Positions 52,721 to 61,828 of a stretch of DNA of 64,000 bases are shown here, one piece after another. Source of the DNA: Bin55 sp965220235. GTDB taxonomy: Bacteria; Pseudomonadota; Gammaproteobacteria; Pseudomonadales; Azotimanducaceae. Each line of letters starts with the position of its first letter. Position 1 is the first letter of the stretch. The notes under the pieces were generated by a model. It saw only the letters and a list, made by a program, of their open reading frames with translations, was not told where the DNA came from and made no database searches. The translations under genes were made by a program, and so were the position numbers. The stretch is taken from positions 868,001 through 932,000 of the forward strand of contig OZ244815.1 of NCBI GenBank assembly GCA_965220235.1, read 5' to 3'.

Positions 52721-54367
52721 CTAGGCGATTAGGTCTGCGTTCTGGAATTTTCGATCGTAGCGGACTCCAGCGAGGAGACGTACAGCGACACAAATACTGA
52801 CGCCCAGCACGATCGAAGCACCATATGTCATGTAGTCTGTAAATATCCAAGAAGCTAATGTGTTGGAGATCACAACGCTGGCTACGACGACCAAGAGGAA
52901 GTTAAGGCAAAGACGCGGAGTAGATCGCAATCCACTCGTTTGTCGAGCAAATGGCAAGATCGGATTGACGATCGACTTTAGGTTTATCGCAGCGTAGCTG
53001 AGCCATCCGAGCGCGATCGTATGCAAGAGAGCGTCAATCGGTGAGTGCAGAATGTAACTGAGAAAAAGATTGAACAAAAGGAGACTCGGTAGAACGAAAA
53101 GGACGAATATCCAGTCAACGACCATAGCTGCTAACCGGGTATGGTTAGACGGAGACACGAAAAGCACCCAGCTTGCGGGCGCGTAGTCGCTGGTCCTCGT
53201 GGCTTCATAGAGAAGAAATGCATAGAAAAACATCACGCCACAACTCCAGGTGAGGAGCCGTGCGTGTGCTGCGATTGAAATCGGCGCATCCAAAGGCTTT
53301 GTATTGATTACAAGAATGATGCCGGAAATTACGAAAACCATAGGTATGTAAGCGACCCAGAACGTTCGAAATGTCGCGTCGTTTTTCAAGTGGGAAAATG
53401 CCAATTTCCACATCGCTACACGTTCATAGCCAAGTGAACCGATTTTTCGCCACTTCGACGGTGCTTTCGAGCGCCGCAGTCGGGTTGTTTTGTTGCCATG
53501 GGACGGCGCAGCACTTAGCGTTTCTAAAAACGCGGCGTTGATTCGCCTGAATAAGTAGAGACACATTGGCACACTGCCAAAGATCGCGAACAACGTACCC
53601 GCAAGGGTGGTCGTGCTGATCTGCCCGTCCAGAAATAACAGCAGGGTAATGAACCAATAAGGAGGAAACAGAAGCAACAACGGGTTTCCATCCAAGTTCC
53701 AGGATTCACCGAACTCGCTGAGTTCAAAGGTAGGCAACAGATACCAGATCCAGATTACTAGGAAGATCGCCGACAGGCTCGTCCAAAGGATCGACTTTAA
53801 TAAACGAAACTCGCTTCTGACACCAGGATATGTTCGTGCTAGAAAAGAATGTATGGCTATAGCGACAAAACAAAAAAACAATACACAGAATGCGACGCTT
53901 ACGACCCAACGCACACCAGAAAACAAACCGTGTTGGATCAGAATCACTAGGACCGTCGGTGCCATGAGTGCCGAACACACAAGCGATTCGAACGCGATCG
54001 TTCCAGAGATCTTTGACGCCAAATGAGTTGATGCACTAATAGGCAGAGAGCCGAAAACGTGCAGTTCTTTCTGCGCAAACAGAAGGCTCGGACATTGGCC
54101 AGATACTCTTCCATATACGAGTAATGACACGAATGAAATTGCGATGAATTCACCGACTGGATACATCGCAATTGATACGGCGCTTGCGAGGAAAAGACTC
54201 ATCAATCCGTACGCCAAAAACGAGCTGATGGTTTCTACAGTTTCTCCGCGTCGAGATGTCGGTTCAGACCTTCGGTCCATACTTGGAGCACCTGACGACC
54301 GGACCAAGCTCCTGAAGCAAAGCATGTGCATTACTCGCCATTGCTCAGTGTCAATGTCGTTTATCAA
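52721..54367 (-). CDS. ABC-2-like exporter permease
   Basis: A 548-residue protein with about 12 hydrophobic helices in two groups and a basic loop in the middle (about 285-305). It has no ATPase domain but lies 30 bases after an ABC ATPase gene on the same strand, so the two form an exporter of the BcrA/CcmA-partner kind. The cargo is unknown. Start could be TTG 54367 (weak AGG upstream) or ATG 54331/54325. Codons and base use are slightly AT-richer than the core genes. Confidence 0.7.
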   Translation of the reverse strand: MINDIDTEQWRVMHMLCFRSLVRSSGAPSMDRRSEPTSRRGETVETISSFLAYGLMSLFLASAVSIAMYPVGEFIAISFVSLLVYGRVSGQCPSLLFAQKELHVFGSLPISASTHLASKISGTIAFESLVCSALMAPTVLVILIQHGLFSGVRWVVSVAFCVLFFCFVAIAIHSFLARTYPGVRSEFRLLKSILWTSLSAIFLVIWIWYLLPTFELSEFGESWNLDGNPLLLLFPPYWFITLLLFLDGQISTTTLAGTLFAIFGSVPMCLYLFRRINAAFLETLSAAPSHGNKTTRLRRSKAPSKWRKIGSLGYERVAMWKLAFSHLKNDATFRTFWVAYIPMVFVISGIILVINTKPLDAPISIAAHARLLTWSCGVMFFYAFLLYEATRTSDYAPASWVLFVSPSNHTRLAAMVVDWIFVLFVLPSLLLFNLFLSYILHSPIDALLHTIALGWLSYAAINLKSIVNPILPFARQTSGLRSTPRLCLNFLLVVVASVVISNTLASWIFTDYMTYGASIVLGVSICVAVRLLAGVRYDRKFQNADLIA

Positions 54368-54397
54368 ACTACACCAACCTGCAATTACTCGGCATGC

Positions 54398-55159
54398 TCA
54401 CTTTAAAGCGTCCAATATGCCTTCGGTAACACGCGCACGATTCCGAGTACCAGTCAAAACCGCAAAAGCCGATTCCAATGAGTCAGTATTAGCGCGTGCG
54501 ATGATCTCATCCGCACTTCCGTCAGCGACGAGTTTTCCTTCATTAATGATGACTAGGCGAGTACACAGTCGCTCAACCATCTCGAGGACGTGTGTGCATA
54601 TGAGAATTGTTCGACGCTGAGTGGCGAGCTCGACCAGCAGATCTTTCACGATGAGTGCTGTTGTCGCATCGAGTCCTTCGAGTGGTTCATCAAGCAACAG
54701 AACCTCTGGGTTGCTCAAGAGAGCCGCACAAATAGCGACTCGTTGTCTTAATCCCTTTGAGAACGTATTCATCCTTTGTTCTCGGTCTTTGAACAAGCCG
54801 AATAAGCGGAGAAACTTCTCGATCCTAGTGTTGGCTTGATCCTCTTCCATTTTGTAGAGCGTAGCAACTAGCTCTAAATATTCCTGTGCGGAAAGGTGTT
54901 CAAACAAAGCTCCAGTTTCCGGAACGTATCCGACTCGTCTCTTTACCTCGACCGGATCTGTAACGACGTCGAATTCAGCGACTCGGGCAGATCCGGAAGT
55001 TGGTTGGATCATTCCGGTCAAGACTCGGAGCGTGGTCGTCTTCCCTGCACCGTTTGGACCTAAGAGACCGACGATCTCACCCGGTCGAATGCGCAAGTCC
55101 AGAGACTGTATGGCTAAGGTCGAGCCATATTTCTTTTCGAGTTGATGAGTTTCAATCAT
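54398..55159 (-). CDS. ABC transporter ATP-binding protein
   Basis: Single ATPase domain of 253 residues of the CcmA/DrrA type. Walker A GLLGPNGAGKTTTLRVL (about 31), signature FSKGLRQRVAICAALL, Walker B VLLLDEPLEGLD, and the H-loop ICTHVLEMVE are intact. Pairs with the permease downstream (gap 30 bases). Divergent from ampD across 185 bases with no gene. Confidence 0.9.
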   Translation of the reverse strand: MIETHQLEKKYGSTLAIQSLDLRIRPGEIVGLLGPNGAGKTTTLRVLTGMIQPTSGSARVAEFDVVTDPVEVKRRVGYVPETGALFEHLSAQEYLELVATLYKMEEDQANTRIEKFLRLFGLFKDREQRMNTFSKGLRQRVAICAALLSNPEVLLLDEPLEGLDATTALIVKDLLVELATQRRTILICTHVLEMVERLCTRLVIINEGKLVADGSADEIIARANTDSLESAFAVLTGTRNRARVTEGILDALK

Positions 55160-55344
55160 GTGTCTAGTTCAAGTGTCCGCGGACACGCTCGTTCAGTCTT
55201 AACAGTTCATCACGAGCGAAACATAGTATTCGGTTCATACGACATGTGATGCGATCGTTCATTCAACGCGTAATGACGGTAAGGATATTTGGAGAATATC
55301 GGGGTGGAGAAGTATCTAATCTCCATGTGCGATAGAAGGTCCGT

Positions 55345-55929
55345 ATGAGAGTTACAGAGGCTCATAAATTAGAACCTGCAACGTTTGTTAAGAGTCCAAA
55401 CTTTGATACTCGATCGGTCGGAACCGATGTTACGACGATAGTGATTCACTGCATCTCTCTGCCTCGAGGTCGTTATGGAACGGGATTACCGGCGCAGCTG
55501 TTCTTAAATACGATCGATTTCGATGAACATCCTGAATTGGTCGAACTCAGAGATTACCGAGTATCGGCACACTTGCTGATCGAACGAACGGGTACGGTGA
55601 CTCAATTCGTACCTTTTAACAAATGCGCGTGGCACGCGGGCGAGTCGGAATGGCAAGGACGTGAGGACTGTAATGATTTTTCGATCGGAATCGAGCTTGA
55701 AGGCAGCGACGACTCGCCGTTCGAGGATTCTCAGTACACAATCCTGGTCGATACACTGATCGCGCTGTTAAATCGGTACCCAACGCTATCTTTGGGAAAT
55801 ATCGTTGGACATAACGAAATAGCGGCGGGGCGTAAGACGGATCCTGGCGTTGGTTTTGATTGGAAGAGGCTACTCAAGGAAGTGACCGCTCAATTGAACC
55901 GTGAGCATAAGGTACAGAGAGAAAGCTAA
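55345..55929 (+). CDS. ampD: 1,6-anhydro-N-acetylmuramyl-L-alanine amidase
   Basis: Cytosolic zinc amidase that removes the peptide from anhydro-muropeptides in wall recycling. The zinc ligands are H35 (VIHCISLP), H156 (VGHNEIA) and D166 (KTDPGVG); SIGIELEG holds the catalytic Glu region. There is no signal peptide, which separates it from AmiD. 194 residues with AAGG ahead of the ATG. A ROK kinase gene starts four bases after its stop. Confidence 0.93.
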   Translation: MRVTEAHKLEPATFVKSPNFDTRSVGTDVTTIVIHCISLPRGRYGTGLPAQLFLNTIDFDEHPELVELRDYRVSAHLLIERTGTVTQFVPFNKCAWHAGESEWQGREDCNDFSIGIELEGSDDSPFEDSQYTILVDTLIALLNRYPTLSLGNIVGHNEIAAGRKTDPGVGFDWKRLLKEVTAQLNREHKVQRES

Positions 55930-55933
55930 ATTC

Positions 55934-56848
55934 ATGCATCGTATTGGCATTGATCTCGGTGGAACCAAGATTGAAGGCATCTTGATGGACGTACACGGCG
56001 GGATCGTAGAGACCGTTCGTGTACCTACACCGGACAGCTATTTCGGAACGGTTAAGGCGATCCATGAAATGACGTTGCAATTCGACGAGATTGCCGAAGC
56101 TGTTTGTCCCGTTGGTCTTGGTACGCCCGGTGCTTGGGTCGAACAGAGCAGTGTTATGAAGAACTGCAACAGTACGGTCTTGAACGGAAAGCCATTCCTG
56201 CACGACCTGCAGAAACTGCTCAATCGGCCAATTCGAATTGCGAATGACGCGAACTGCATGGCGCTTTCGGAAGCGGTTGACGGTGGCGGCGCGGAGGCGA
56301 ACTGCGTGTTCGGTGTGATCCTCGGTACGGGTGTCGGCGGTGGTTGTGTCGTCAATGGCAACGTATTAGCCGGTCCTAATCTGCTGGCAGGCGAGTGGGG
56401 GCACAACACGTTCCCCAGCGTCCCGGACGATGCTGGGTTGGCGTTGGACCCGAACGATCAACCACGGACTTGCTATTGCGGTCGTACGAACTGCGTTGAG
56501 ACCTTTTTATCTGGTCGCGGATTAGAAACCACGCATGTTGAACTTCACGACGAACGAATGACTGCGCCGGAAATTGGTCGTGGCGAATCGGAGAGCGCTT
56601 CGCGTACGCTCGATGAGTACATAAAGCAGCTAGCAATTGCACTGGTCGTCATCGTAAACATCATCGATCCAGATGTCATCGTTATCGGTGGGGGTCTATC
56701 CAACATCACGCGGATCTACGAGAATCTACCAGCGCTACTCAAGCAATACGCGTTTTCGTCGGAAGGTGAGACGCTCGTAGTACCGGCGAAATACGGTGAC
56801 TCAAGCGGCCGTCGCGGTGCTGCTTGGCTGTTTCCGGCAGACAGCTAA
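55934..56848 (+). CDS. ROK-family sugar kinase (Mak/NagK-like)
   Basis: A 304-residue hexose kinase. Phosphate-binding IGIDLGGTKIEG at the start, VGLGTPGAW, NDANCMALSEAVDG with the catalytic Asp, and the zinc motif CYCGRTNC ETFLSG-type (CYCGRTNCVETFLSGRGL) near residue 180. Sequence resembles E. coli Mak (fructokinase) most, yet its place directly after ampD suggests GlcNAc or another cell-wall sugar as substrate. The start at 55934 avoids a longer overlapping frame. Confidence 0.82.
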   Translation: MHRIGIDLGGTKIEGILMDVHGGIVETVRVPTPDSYFGTVKAIHEMTLQFDEIAEAVCPVGLGTPGAWVEQSSVMKNCNSTVLNGKPFLHDLQKLLNRPIRIANDANCMALSEAVDGGGAEANCVFGVILGTGVGGGCVVNGNVLAGPNLLAGEWGHNTFPSVPDDAGLALDPNDQPRTCYCGRTNCVETFLSGRGLETTHVELHDERMTAPEIGRGESESASRTLDEYIKQLAIALVVIVNIIDPDVIVIGGGLSNITRIYENLPALLKQYAFSSEGETLVVPAKYGDSSGRRGAAWLFPADS

Positions 56849-56871
56849 CGACCCCTCGAAAACGATCGACA

Positions 56872-57948
56872 TTGACACCACAAGAGTTTAGAGATCAAGT
56901 TCTAGAAGCGTTGTATGCAGAAAACACTCAGCAGCTAGTCGAACTCGTCGATGCCTATGAACCAGTAAACGGCGCAACGCCGGATGCGATCGAGAACGAA
57001 ACACTGGTGGCGCTCGGGAAATTTGGATACTCCGGACGCACGAGTCGCTATAGGCGTAACGTTGCGACACTTATCGAAAAAGGACTTCGGCCTGATCTCA
57101 CGTCGTGTGCGTACCTCGGGTTGGTTGATCAAGCGAAATCTCTTGTCGACCAGGACGCGACAGTTGTAAATTCTCAAAACTACGAAGGTCGTTCGCCGCT
57201 GCATGCGGCTGCAGAAAGAGGCGATCTCACGATGGTCACGTGGCTATGTGAAGCCGGGGCTGATCCTCGTCAACAGGCAGCAGACGGGGAACTCCCGATC
57301 GTACGAGCAATGCATGCCGGACCATGGAAAGCTGTGAGCGCTACCGAGATTGTGGATTTCTTAGCTCCATTGTGCGGGTTGGACCAGCAGCTTTGGTTTG
57401 CCGCTGGGCGAGGCGATGTTGAAAGCGTGAGATCAATATTGAGTCAACGATCTGTAAATGTCGACGAACCCGACGAAGTAGGTGAAACGCCTCTCTTCCA
57501 TGCGTGTCATAACAACCAACCAGAAATTGTCCGTTTGATACTCGATGCGGGTGCAGACCCTAATCTCGCGACCGCTTCGGGTGACACACCGTTAGCGACC
57601 GCTTGTTTACACTCGTTATCGCAAGAGTGTGACCCAGACATCATCACGATGCTTCTTGAGGCTGGCGCAATCCAGACGATTGAAGCTGCTGTAGTTGGAG
57701 AGAACCTTGAATTCATTCGTTCATATACACAAGAGCATCCAGATGTTCTGGCGTCAGACGCCTCGTTTAATCCGTTGTACTACGCCGTGCACACTGGTCG
57801 AGCCAAGTCGCTTGAGACGCTTGTTGAGTTGGGCGCACGACCAGATGATGATCTTTGGATCCACGTTGTGCGGATTTTTGGAAAGGACGAGCGTCTACTG
57901 CAACGTCTCAGAGCAGCGACTGGAAGGGAAAAAACACAAGCAGACTGA
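56872..57948 (+). CDS. Ankyrin-repeat protein
   Basis: About 358 residues with five or six ankyrin repeats in the middle and C-terminal part: GRSPLHAAAERGDLTMVTWL, GETPLFHACHNNQPEIVRLI and GDTPLATACLHSLSQ are the clearest. The N-terminal 100 residues are helical without a recognised fold. TTG 56872 is a plausible start; TTG 56824 would overlap the kinase gene and has no better ribosome site. The role is unknown; ankyrins bind proteins. The window's first gene is of the same class. Confidence 0.72.
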   Translation: MTPQEFRDQVLEALYAENTQQLVELVDAYEPVNGATPDAIENETLVALGKFGYSGRTSRYRRNVATLIEKGLRPDLTSCAYLGLVDQAKSLVDQDATVVNSQNYEGRSPLHAAAERGDLTMVTWLCEAGADPRQQAADGELPIVRAMHAGPWKAVSATEIVDFLAPLCGLDQQLWFAAGRGDVESVRSILSQRSVNVDEPDEVGETPLFHACHNNQPEIVRLILDAGADPNLATASGDTPLATACLHSLSQECDPDIITMLLEAGAIQTIEAAVVGENLEFIRSYTQEHPDVLASDASFNPLYYAVHTGRAKSLETLVELGARPDDDLWIHVVRIFGKDERLLQRLRAATGREKTQAD

Positions 57949-57982
57949 TCGAACGAAAGGAGCAGCGCGACGGCGAGTCGTC

Positions 57983-58921
57983 ATGGATGGCGCTGGTCGC
58001 GGAAACCAACGTTTGAGCGGTGGTCTTTTGCTCGTTGGTAGTTTGGTACTCAGTTCGTTTTCGTTCTTAACGTTTGCGAATAGCCAAGTGCATGCCGACG
58101 TTAATACCGAATCCTCACGCGACATCGCACTCAATAGCGGACAACAGGAAATGCGTGGTCGCGATGTGGTCCCAATCGAGTTTGTTAAACAATTGAGCGA
58201 CAAATGGCGCGCCGAAGCCATGGCGGGCACAAGCAATGCTCAGTTGTCTGACGAGCATCGTGCGTTGCTGGCTGACGCACTAAGCCGGGTGAATTGGACG
58301 CCCTTGTGCTCATACACCGAAGAGTCGATCGTACCTGACGAGGAAGAAGCGCGCATTCGACATCACAGCTTTGAGTTCGATCCCGACGCACTTGATCAGT
58401 TGATCGAAGAGGAAGCAGAGTCGTACGCGGATTCCGATGACGATGCGGAAGACGGCGAATCCGAGGGCTTTCTGACTGCATTCGACGAGTTCGGTGGTAT
58501 GCGAGACGATTTGTCAGCTGCAAAGGTTGTTGACACGTCCGATCTAACCGTGGTTTATCAACTGCCGGTACCGATTGAGTTACTTGAGGAAGGAGTTTCG
58601 CCCGAGGATGAGGAGAGCAGGTTCATGAAGAACTTCATGAAGAAACTCATGGACAATCTGCGGGTTCTCTTCACCGTCGATGCGCAGAATCGCGGTCCGA
58701 AGGAGATGCACGTTGAATTGCTGAAGCCTGTTCGTGTTATCCCGGGTGTGAAGATCAAGAAGATGAACTTCACGACGAATTTTCGATACCTCGAAGACAT
58801 TCAGGAATTCGCTTCGTACAGAGACGCTATGGAAATGAGCGCTCGTGCTTTCTTAGTCGCGGGTTTTTCCGAGAGTGAGTCCCAGACCCTGTCTGACTTT
58901 CAATGTGTCGGCAAAGGTTGA
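57983..58921 (+). CDS. Acidic exported protein of unknown function
   Basis: A 312-residue protein with a probable signal sequence (hydrophobic GGLLLVGSLVLSSFSFLTFA), then a very acidic middle (DQLIEEEAESYADSDDDAED) and a Lys-rich segment RFMKNFMKKLMDN. The C-terminal part from NLRVLFTV to FQCVGKG looks globular. No family recognised. The frame is open upstream across the end of the ankyrin gene, but that part lacks a good start; AAAGGAG at 57955-57961 is too far from ATG 57983 to be a strong site. Confidence 0.6.
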   Translation: MDGAGRGNQRLSGGLLLVGSLVLSSFSFLTFANSQVHADVNTESSRDIALNSGQQEMRGRDVVPIEFVKQLSDKWRAEAMAGTSNAQLSDEHRALLADALSRVNWTPLCSYTEESIVPDEEEARIRHHSFEFDPDALDQLIEEEAESYADSDDDAEDGESEGFLTAFDEFGGMRDDLSAAKVVDTSDLTVVYQLPVPIELLEEGVSPEDEESRFMKNFMKKLMDNLRVLFTVDAQNRGPKEMHVELLKPVRVIPGVKIKKMNFTTNFRYLEDIQEFASYRDAMEMSARAFLVAGFSESESQTLSDFQCVGKG

Positions 58922-59121
58922 CAGAAATCGGAAACGGGTGCCGATAGGCTACGAAAGTAGTGATTTAATCGTTGCGATTGGCTGCGACTGAGCGGAGTTC
59001 TCGAAGTCGTGACGATTTCACAATCCGTATGAGATTTGCACTCGTTTTTCGACCATATTTGATTGAAACAAACGATATCGGGGGAGCATTGTCCAGCATA
59101 TTAACGGCGCAGAACGGCTTC

Positions 59122-59127
59122 TATAAT
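59122..59127 (+). promoter_or_regulatory. -10-like box upstream of aceE
   Basis: An exact TATAAT lies 28 bases before the aceE ATG; the -35 is weak. The 234-base gap before aceE holds no credible gene, and I see no PdhR-type operator. Confidence 0.45.
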
Positions 59128-59155
59128 CATTTTGAACGACCTAAATACGTGCTAG

Positions 59156-61828
59156 ATGCCTTCTGATCGGGCGAATCAAGATACCAATCCAGACGAAACC
59201 GCTGAATGGATCGATTCGCTTGATTACGTACTAAAGCATGAAGGTACGGATCGAGCGGCTTATCTACTTCGCCAACTTTCGTCCCAACTAACCCGCAATG
59301 GCTCACAGGTACCGTTTGCGGTCCATACACCTTACCGCAATACGATCCCGACCCACTTAGAGGCGAGTATCCCAGGGGATCTCCACATCGAACGACGTAT
59401 TCGAAGCATGATGCGTTGGAATGCGCTCGCGATGGTCGTGCGCGCGAACCGCAAAGACGGCGATTTAGGCGGGCACATATCGACGTTTGCCTCTTCCGCG
59501 ACGCTTTATGACGTAGGGTTCAACCACTTTTTTCGTGGTCCCGAAGACGAGACGGCTGGCGACCTGATCTATTTCCAGGGACATAGCGCGCCGGGAATTT
59601 ATGCGCGCTCTTATCTTGAAGGACGGTTAAACGAAGAGGATCTAGACAGTTTCCGTCAAGAAACCAACGGCAAGGGTCTCTCGTCGTACCCTCATCCGAA
59701 ATTGATGCCCAACTATTGGCAATTCCCGACCGTATCCATGGGTCTTGGTCCGATGCAGGCGGTGTACCAAGCGCACATCATGAAATATCTTGATGCGCGC
59801 GGGTTAATCCCTATGCGGGATCGAAAAGTTTGGGCTTTTCTAGGCGACGGCGAATGCGACGAACCTGAGACGATGGGTGCTTTGGCGTTGGCGGGACGTG
59901 AGCGACTGGACAACCTCATCTTCGTCATCAATTGCAATCTGCAGCGACTCGACGGTCCAGTGCGCGGGAACGGCAAGATCATTCAAGAACTTGAAGGTGC
60001 GTTTCGCGGCGCTGGCTGGAACGTCATTAAGGTTGTTTGGGGACGTCTTTGGGATTCACTGCTCGCGAATGACGCAAAAGGTTTACTGCAGCAGCGAATG
60101 GATGAAACCGTCGACGGGGAGTATCAAAACTACAAAGCGAAGGGCGGGGGTTACACGCGTGCGGAGTTCTTCGGTAAATACCCTGAAACTCTGGAGCTGG
60201 TCAAAGATCTAAGCGACGATCAAATCATGCGCCTCAATCGAGGCGGTCACGATCCGCAAAAGGTCTATGCTGCGTATCACGCTGCCGTTCACCATCAAGG
60301 TCAACCGACGGTCATCATGGCAAAGACCGTCAAAGGCTATGGGATGGGCGATGCAGGAGAATCCGAAAACACCACGCATCAAGTGAAGAAGCTGACGTTT
60401 GACGAACTTAAACACTTCCGCGACCGGTTTGATATTCCGCTGACTGATGTAGAAGTTGAATCGGTGCCTTACTACAGACCGCCGAAAGACCATGCTGAGA
60501 TGGTGTATCTGCGACACCAGCGCGAAAAGCTAGGTGGACCGATCCCACACCGAATCGAAGTGAAAGCGCGATTTGAAGTGCCGGACCTTTCGATCATGAA
60601 GGCACAGCTCGAGGGATCTCGCAATCGTGAGATTTCCACGACAATGGCATTTGTCCGCATCTTAGGTTCGTTACTCCGCGACAAGGAAATCAAAGACCGT
60701 ATCGTGCCGATCATCCCGGACGAAGCGCGAACGTTCGGAATGGAGGGGTTATTCCGACAGCTAGGGATTTACTCTTCGGAAGGTCAGCTCTACGAACCCG
60801 TTGATGCCGGTGAACTCGCTGCGTATCGTGAGACCAAGGATGGTCAAGTGCTTGAGGAAGGTATCAACGAGGCGGGTGCGTTTGCTGCGTGGATAGCGGC
60901 GGCTACTTCGTACAGCACGCACGGTTTCACGCTGATCCCGTTCTACATCTTCTACTCGATGTTTGGGTTCCAGCGTGTAGGTGATTTCGCTTGGGCGGCG
61001 GGTGATATGCAGGCACGAGGTTTTCTACTCGGAGCCACCGCCGGTCGTACAACGCTTAACGGTGAAGGACTACAGCACGCTGACGGTCATAGTCACGTGT
61101 TGTCCGCGACGATCCCGAACTGCGTTTCATATGACCCCTGCTATGCGTATGAACTGGCAGTCATCGTTCACAACGGTCTCCAACGAATGTTCGCCAACGA
61201 CGAACACGTCTTTTTCTACATCACGTTGATGAATGAGAACTACGCGCAACCATCGATGCCAGATGGGATCGAAGATGACATCCTCAGAGGGATGTACCTT
61301 TTATCGACTCACGGCGATGCGGAACGCCAAACCGGTCGTGCGGTGAATCTACTCGGCGGCGGCACGATTTTGAGGGAAGTTATCAACGCAGCGGAGCGGT
61401 TGTCGACAGAATACGATGTGACCTGTCGAGTTTGGAGTGTGACCAGCTTCACTGAACTCGCACGGAATGGACTCGAAGTCGAGCGTTGGAACATGCTCCA
61501 TCCTGATCAACCGCAGCGCGAGTCATTTGTCGCGCAGAAACTTAGCGGAGAGACGCCCGTCATTGCGGCGAGCGATTACATGAAACTCCATGCTGAGTCG
61601 ATTCGATCGTCGTTTGAGGCGCCATATCGTGTGCTTGGTACCGATGGATTTGGTCGGAGTGATAGTCGCAAGGCTCTGCGAAGCCATTTTGAGGTCGATG
61701 AACGCTACATCACGCTCGCAGCGCTTAAGGAGCTCGCTGATGCTCAAGTGATATCGGATGCCGATGTCGCCAAAGCGATTGTCGATTTGGAAATTGATCC
61801 CTCGAAACCAGAGCCGCGTCACGCATGA
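59156..61828 (+). CDS. aceE: Pyruvate dehydrogenase E1 component
   Basis: Homodimeric E1 that decarboxylates pyruvate with thiamine diphosphate. 890 residues, the usual size. The ThDP/Mg motif is GDGECDEPETMGALALAGRE and NLQRLDG; the N-terminal HISTFASSATLYDVGFNHFF and the C-terminal LGTDGFGRSDSRKALR are family-specific. ATG 59156 is used. It overlaps aceF by four bases (ATGA). Confidence 0.97.
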   Translation: MPSDRANQDTNPDETAEWIDSLDYVLKHEGTDRAAYLLRQLSSQLTRNGSQVPFAVHTPYRNTIPTHLEASIPGDLHIERRIRSMMRWNALAMVVRANRKDGDLGGHISTFASSATLYDVGFNHFFRGPEDETAGDLIYFQGHSAPGIYARSYLEGRLNEEDLDSFRQETNGKGLSSYPHPKLMPNYWQFPTVSMGLGPMQAVYQAHIMKYLDARGLIPMRDRKVWAFLGDGECDEPETMGALALAGRERLDNLIFVINCNLQRLDGPVRGNGKIIQELEGAFRGAGWNVIKVVWGRLWDSLLANDAKGLLQQRMDETVDGEYQNYKAKGGGYTRAEFFGKYPETLELVKDLSDDQIMRLNRGGHDPQKVYAAYHAAVHHQGQPTVIMAKTVKGYGMGDAGESENTTHQVKKLTFDELKHFRDRFDIPLTDVEVESVPYYRPPKDHAEMVYLRHQREKLGGPIPHRIEVKARFEVPDLSIMKAQLEGSRNREISTTMAFVRILGSLLRDKEIKDRIVPIIPDEARTFGMEGLFRQLGIYSSEGQLYEPVDAGELAAYRETKDGQVLEEGINEAGAFAAWIAAATSYSTHGFTLIPFYIFYSMFGFQRVGDFAWAAGDMQARGFLLGATAGRTTLNGEGLQHADGHSHVLSATIPNCVSYDPCYAYELAVIVHNGLQRMFANDEHVFFYITLMNENYAQPSMPDGIEDDILRGMYLLSTHGDAERQTGRAVNLLGGGTILREVINAAERLSTEYDVTCRVWSVTSFTELARNGLEVERWNMLHPDQPQRESFVAQKLSGETPVIAASDYMKLHAESIRSSFEAPYRVLGTDGFGRSDSRKALRSHFEVDERYITLAALKELADAQVISDADVAKAIVDLEIDPSKPEPRHA

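Noticed and set aside
57695..57982. Longer start of the exported protein
   Set aside because: It would overlap the ankyrin gene by more than 250 bases and would bury the signal peptide.
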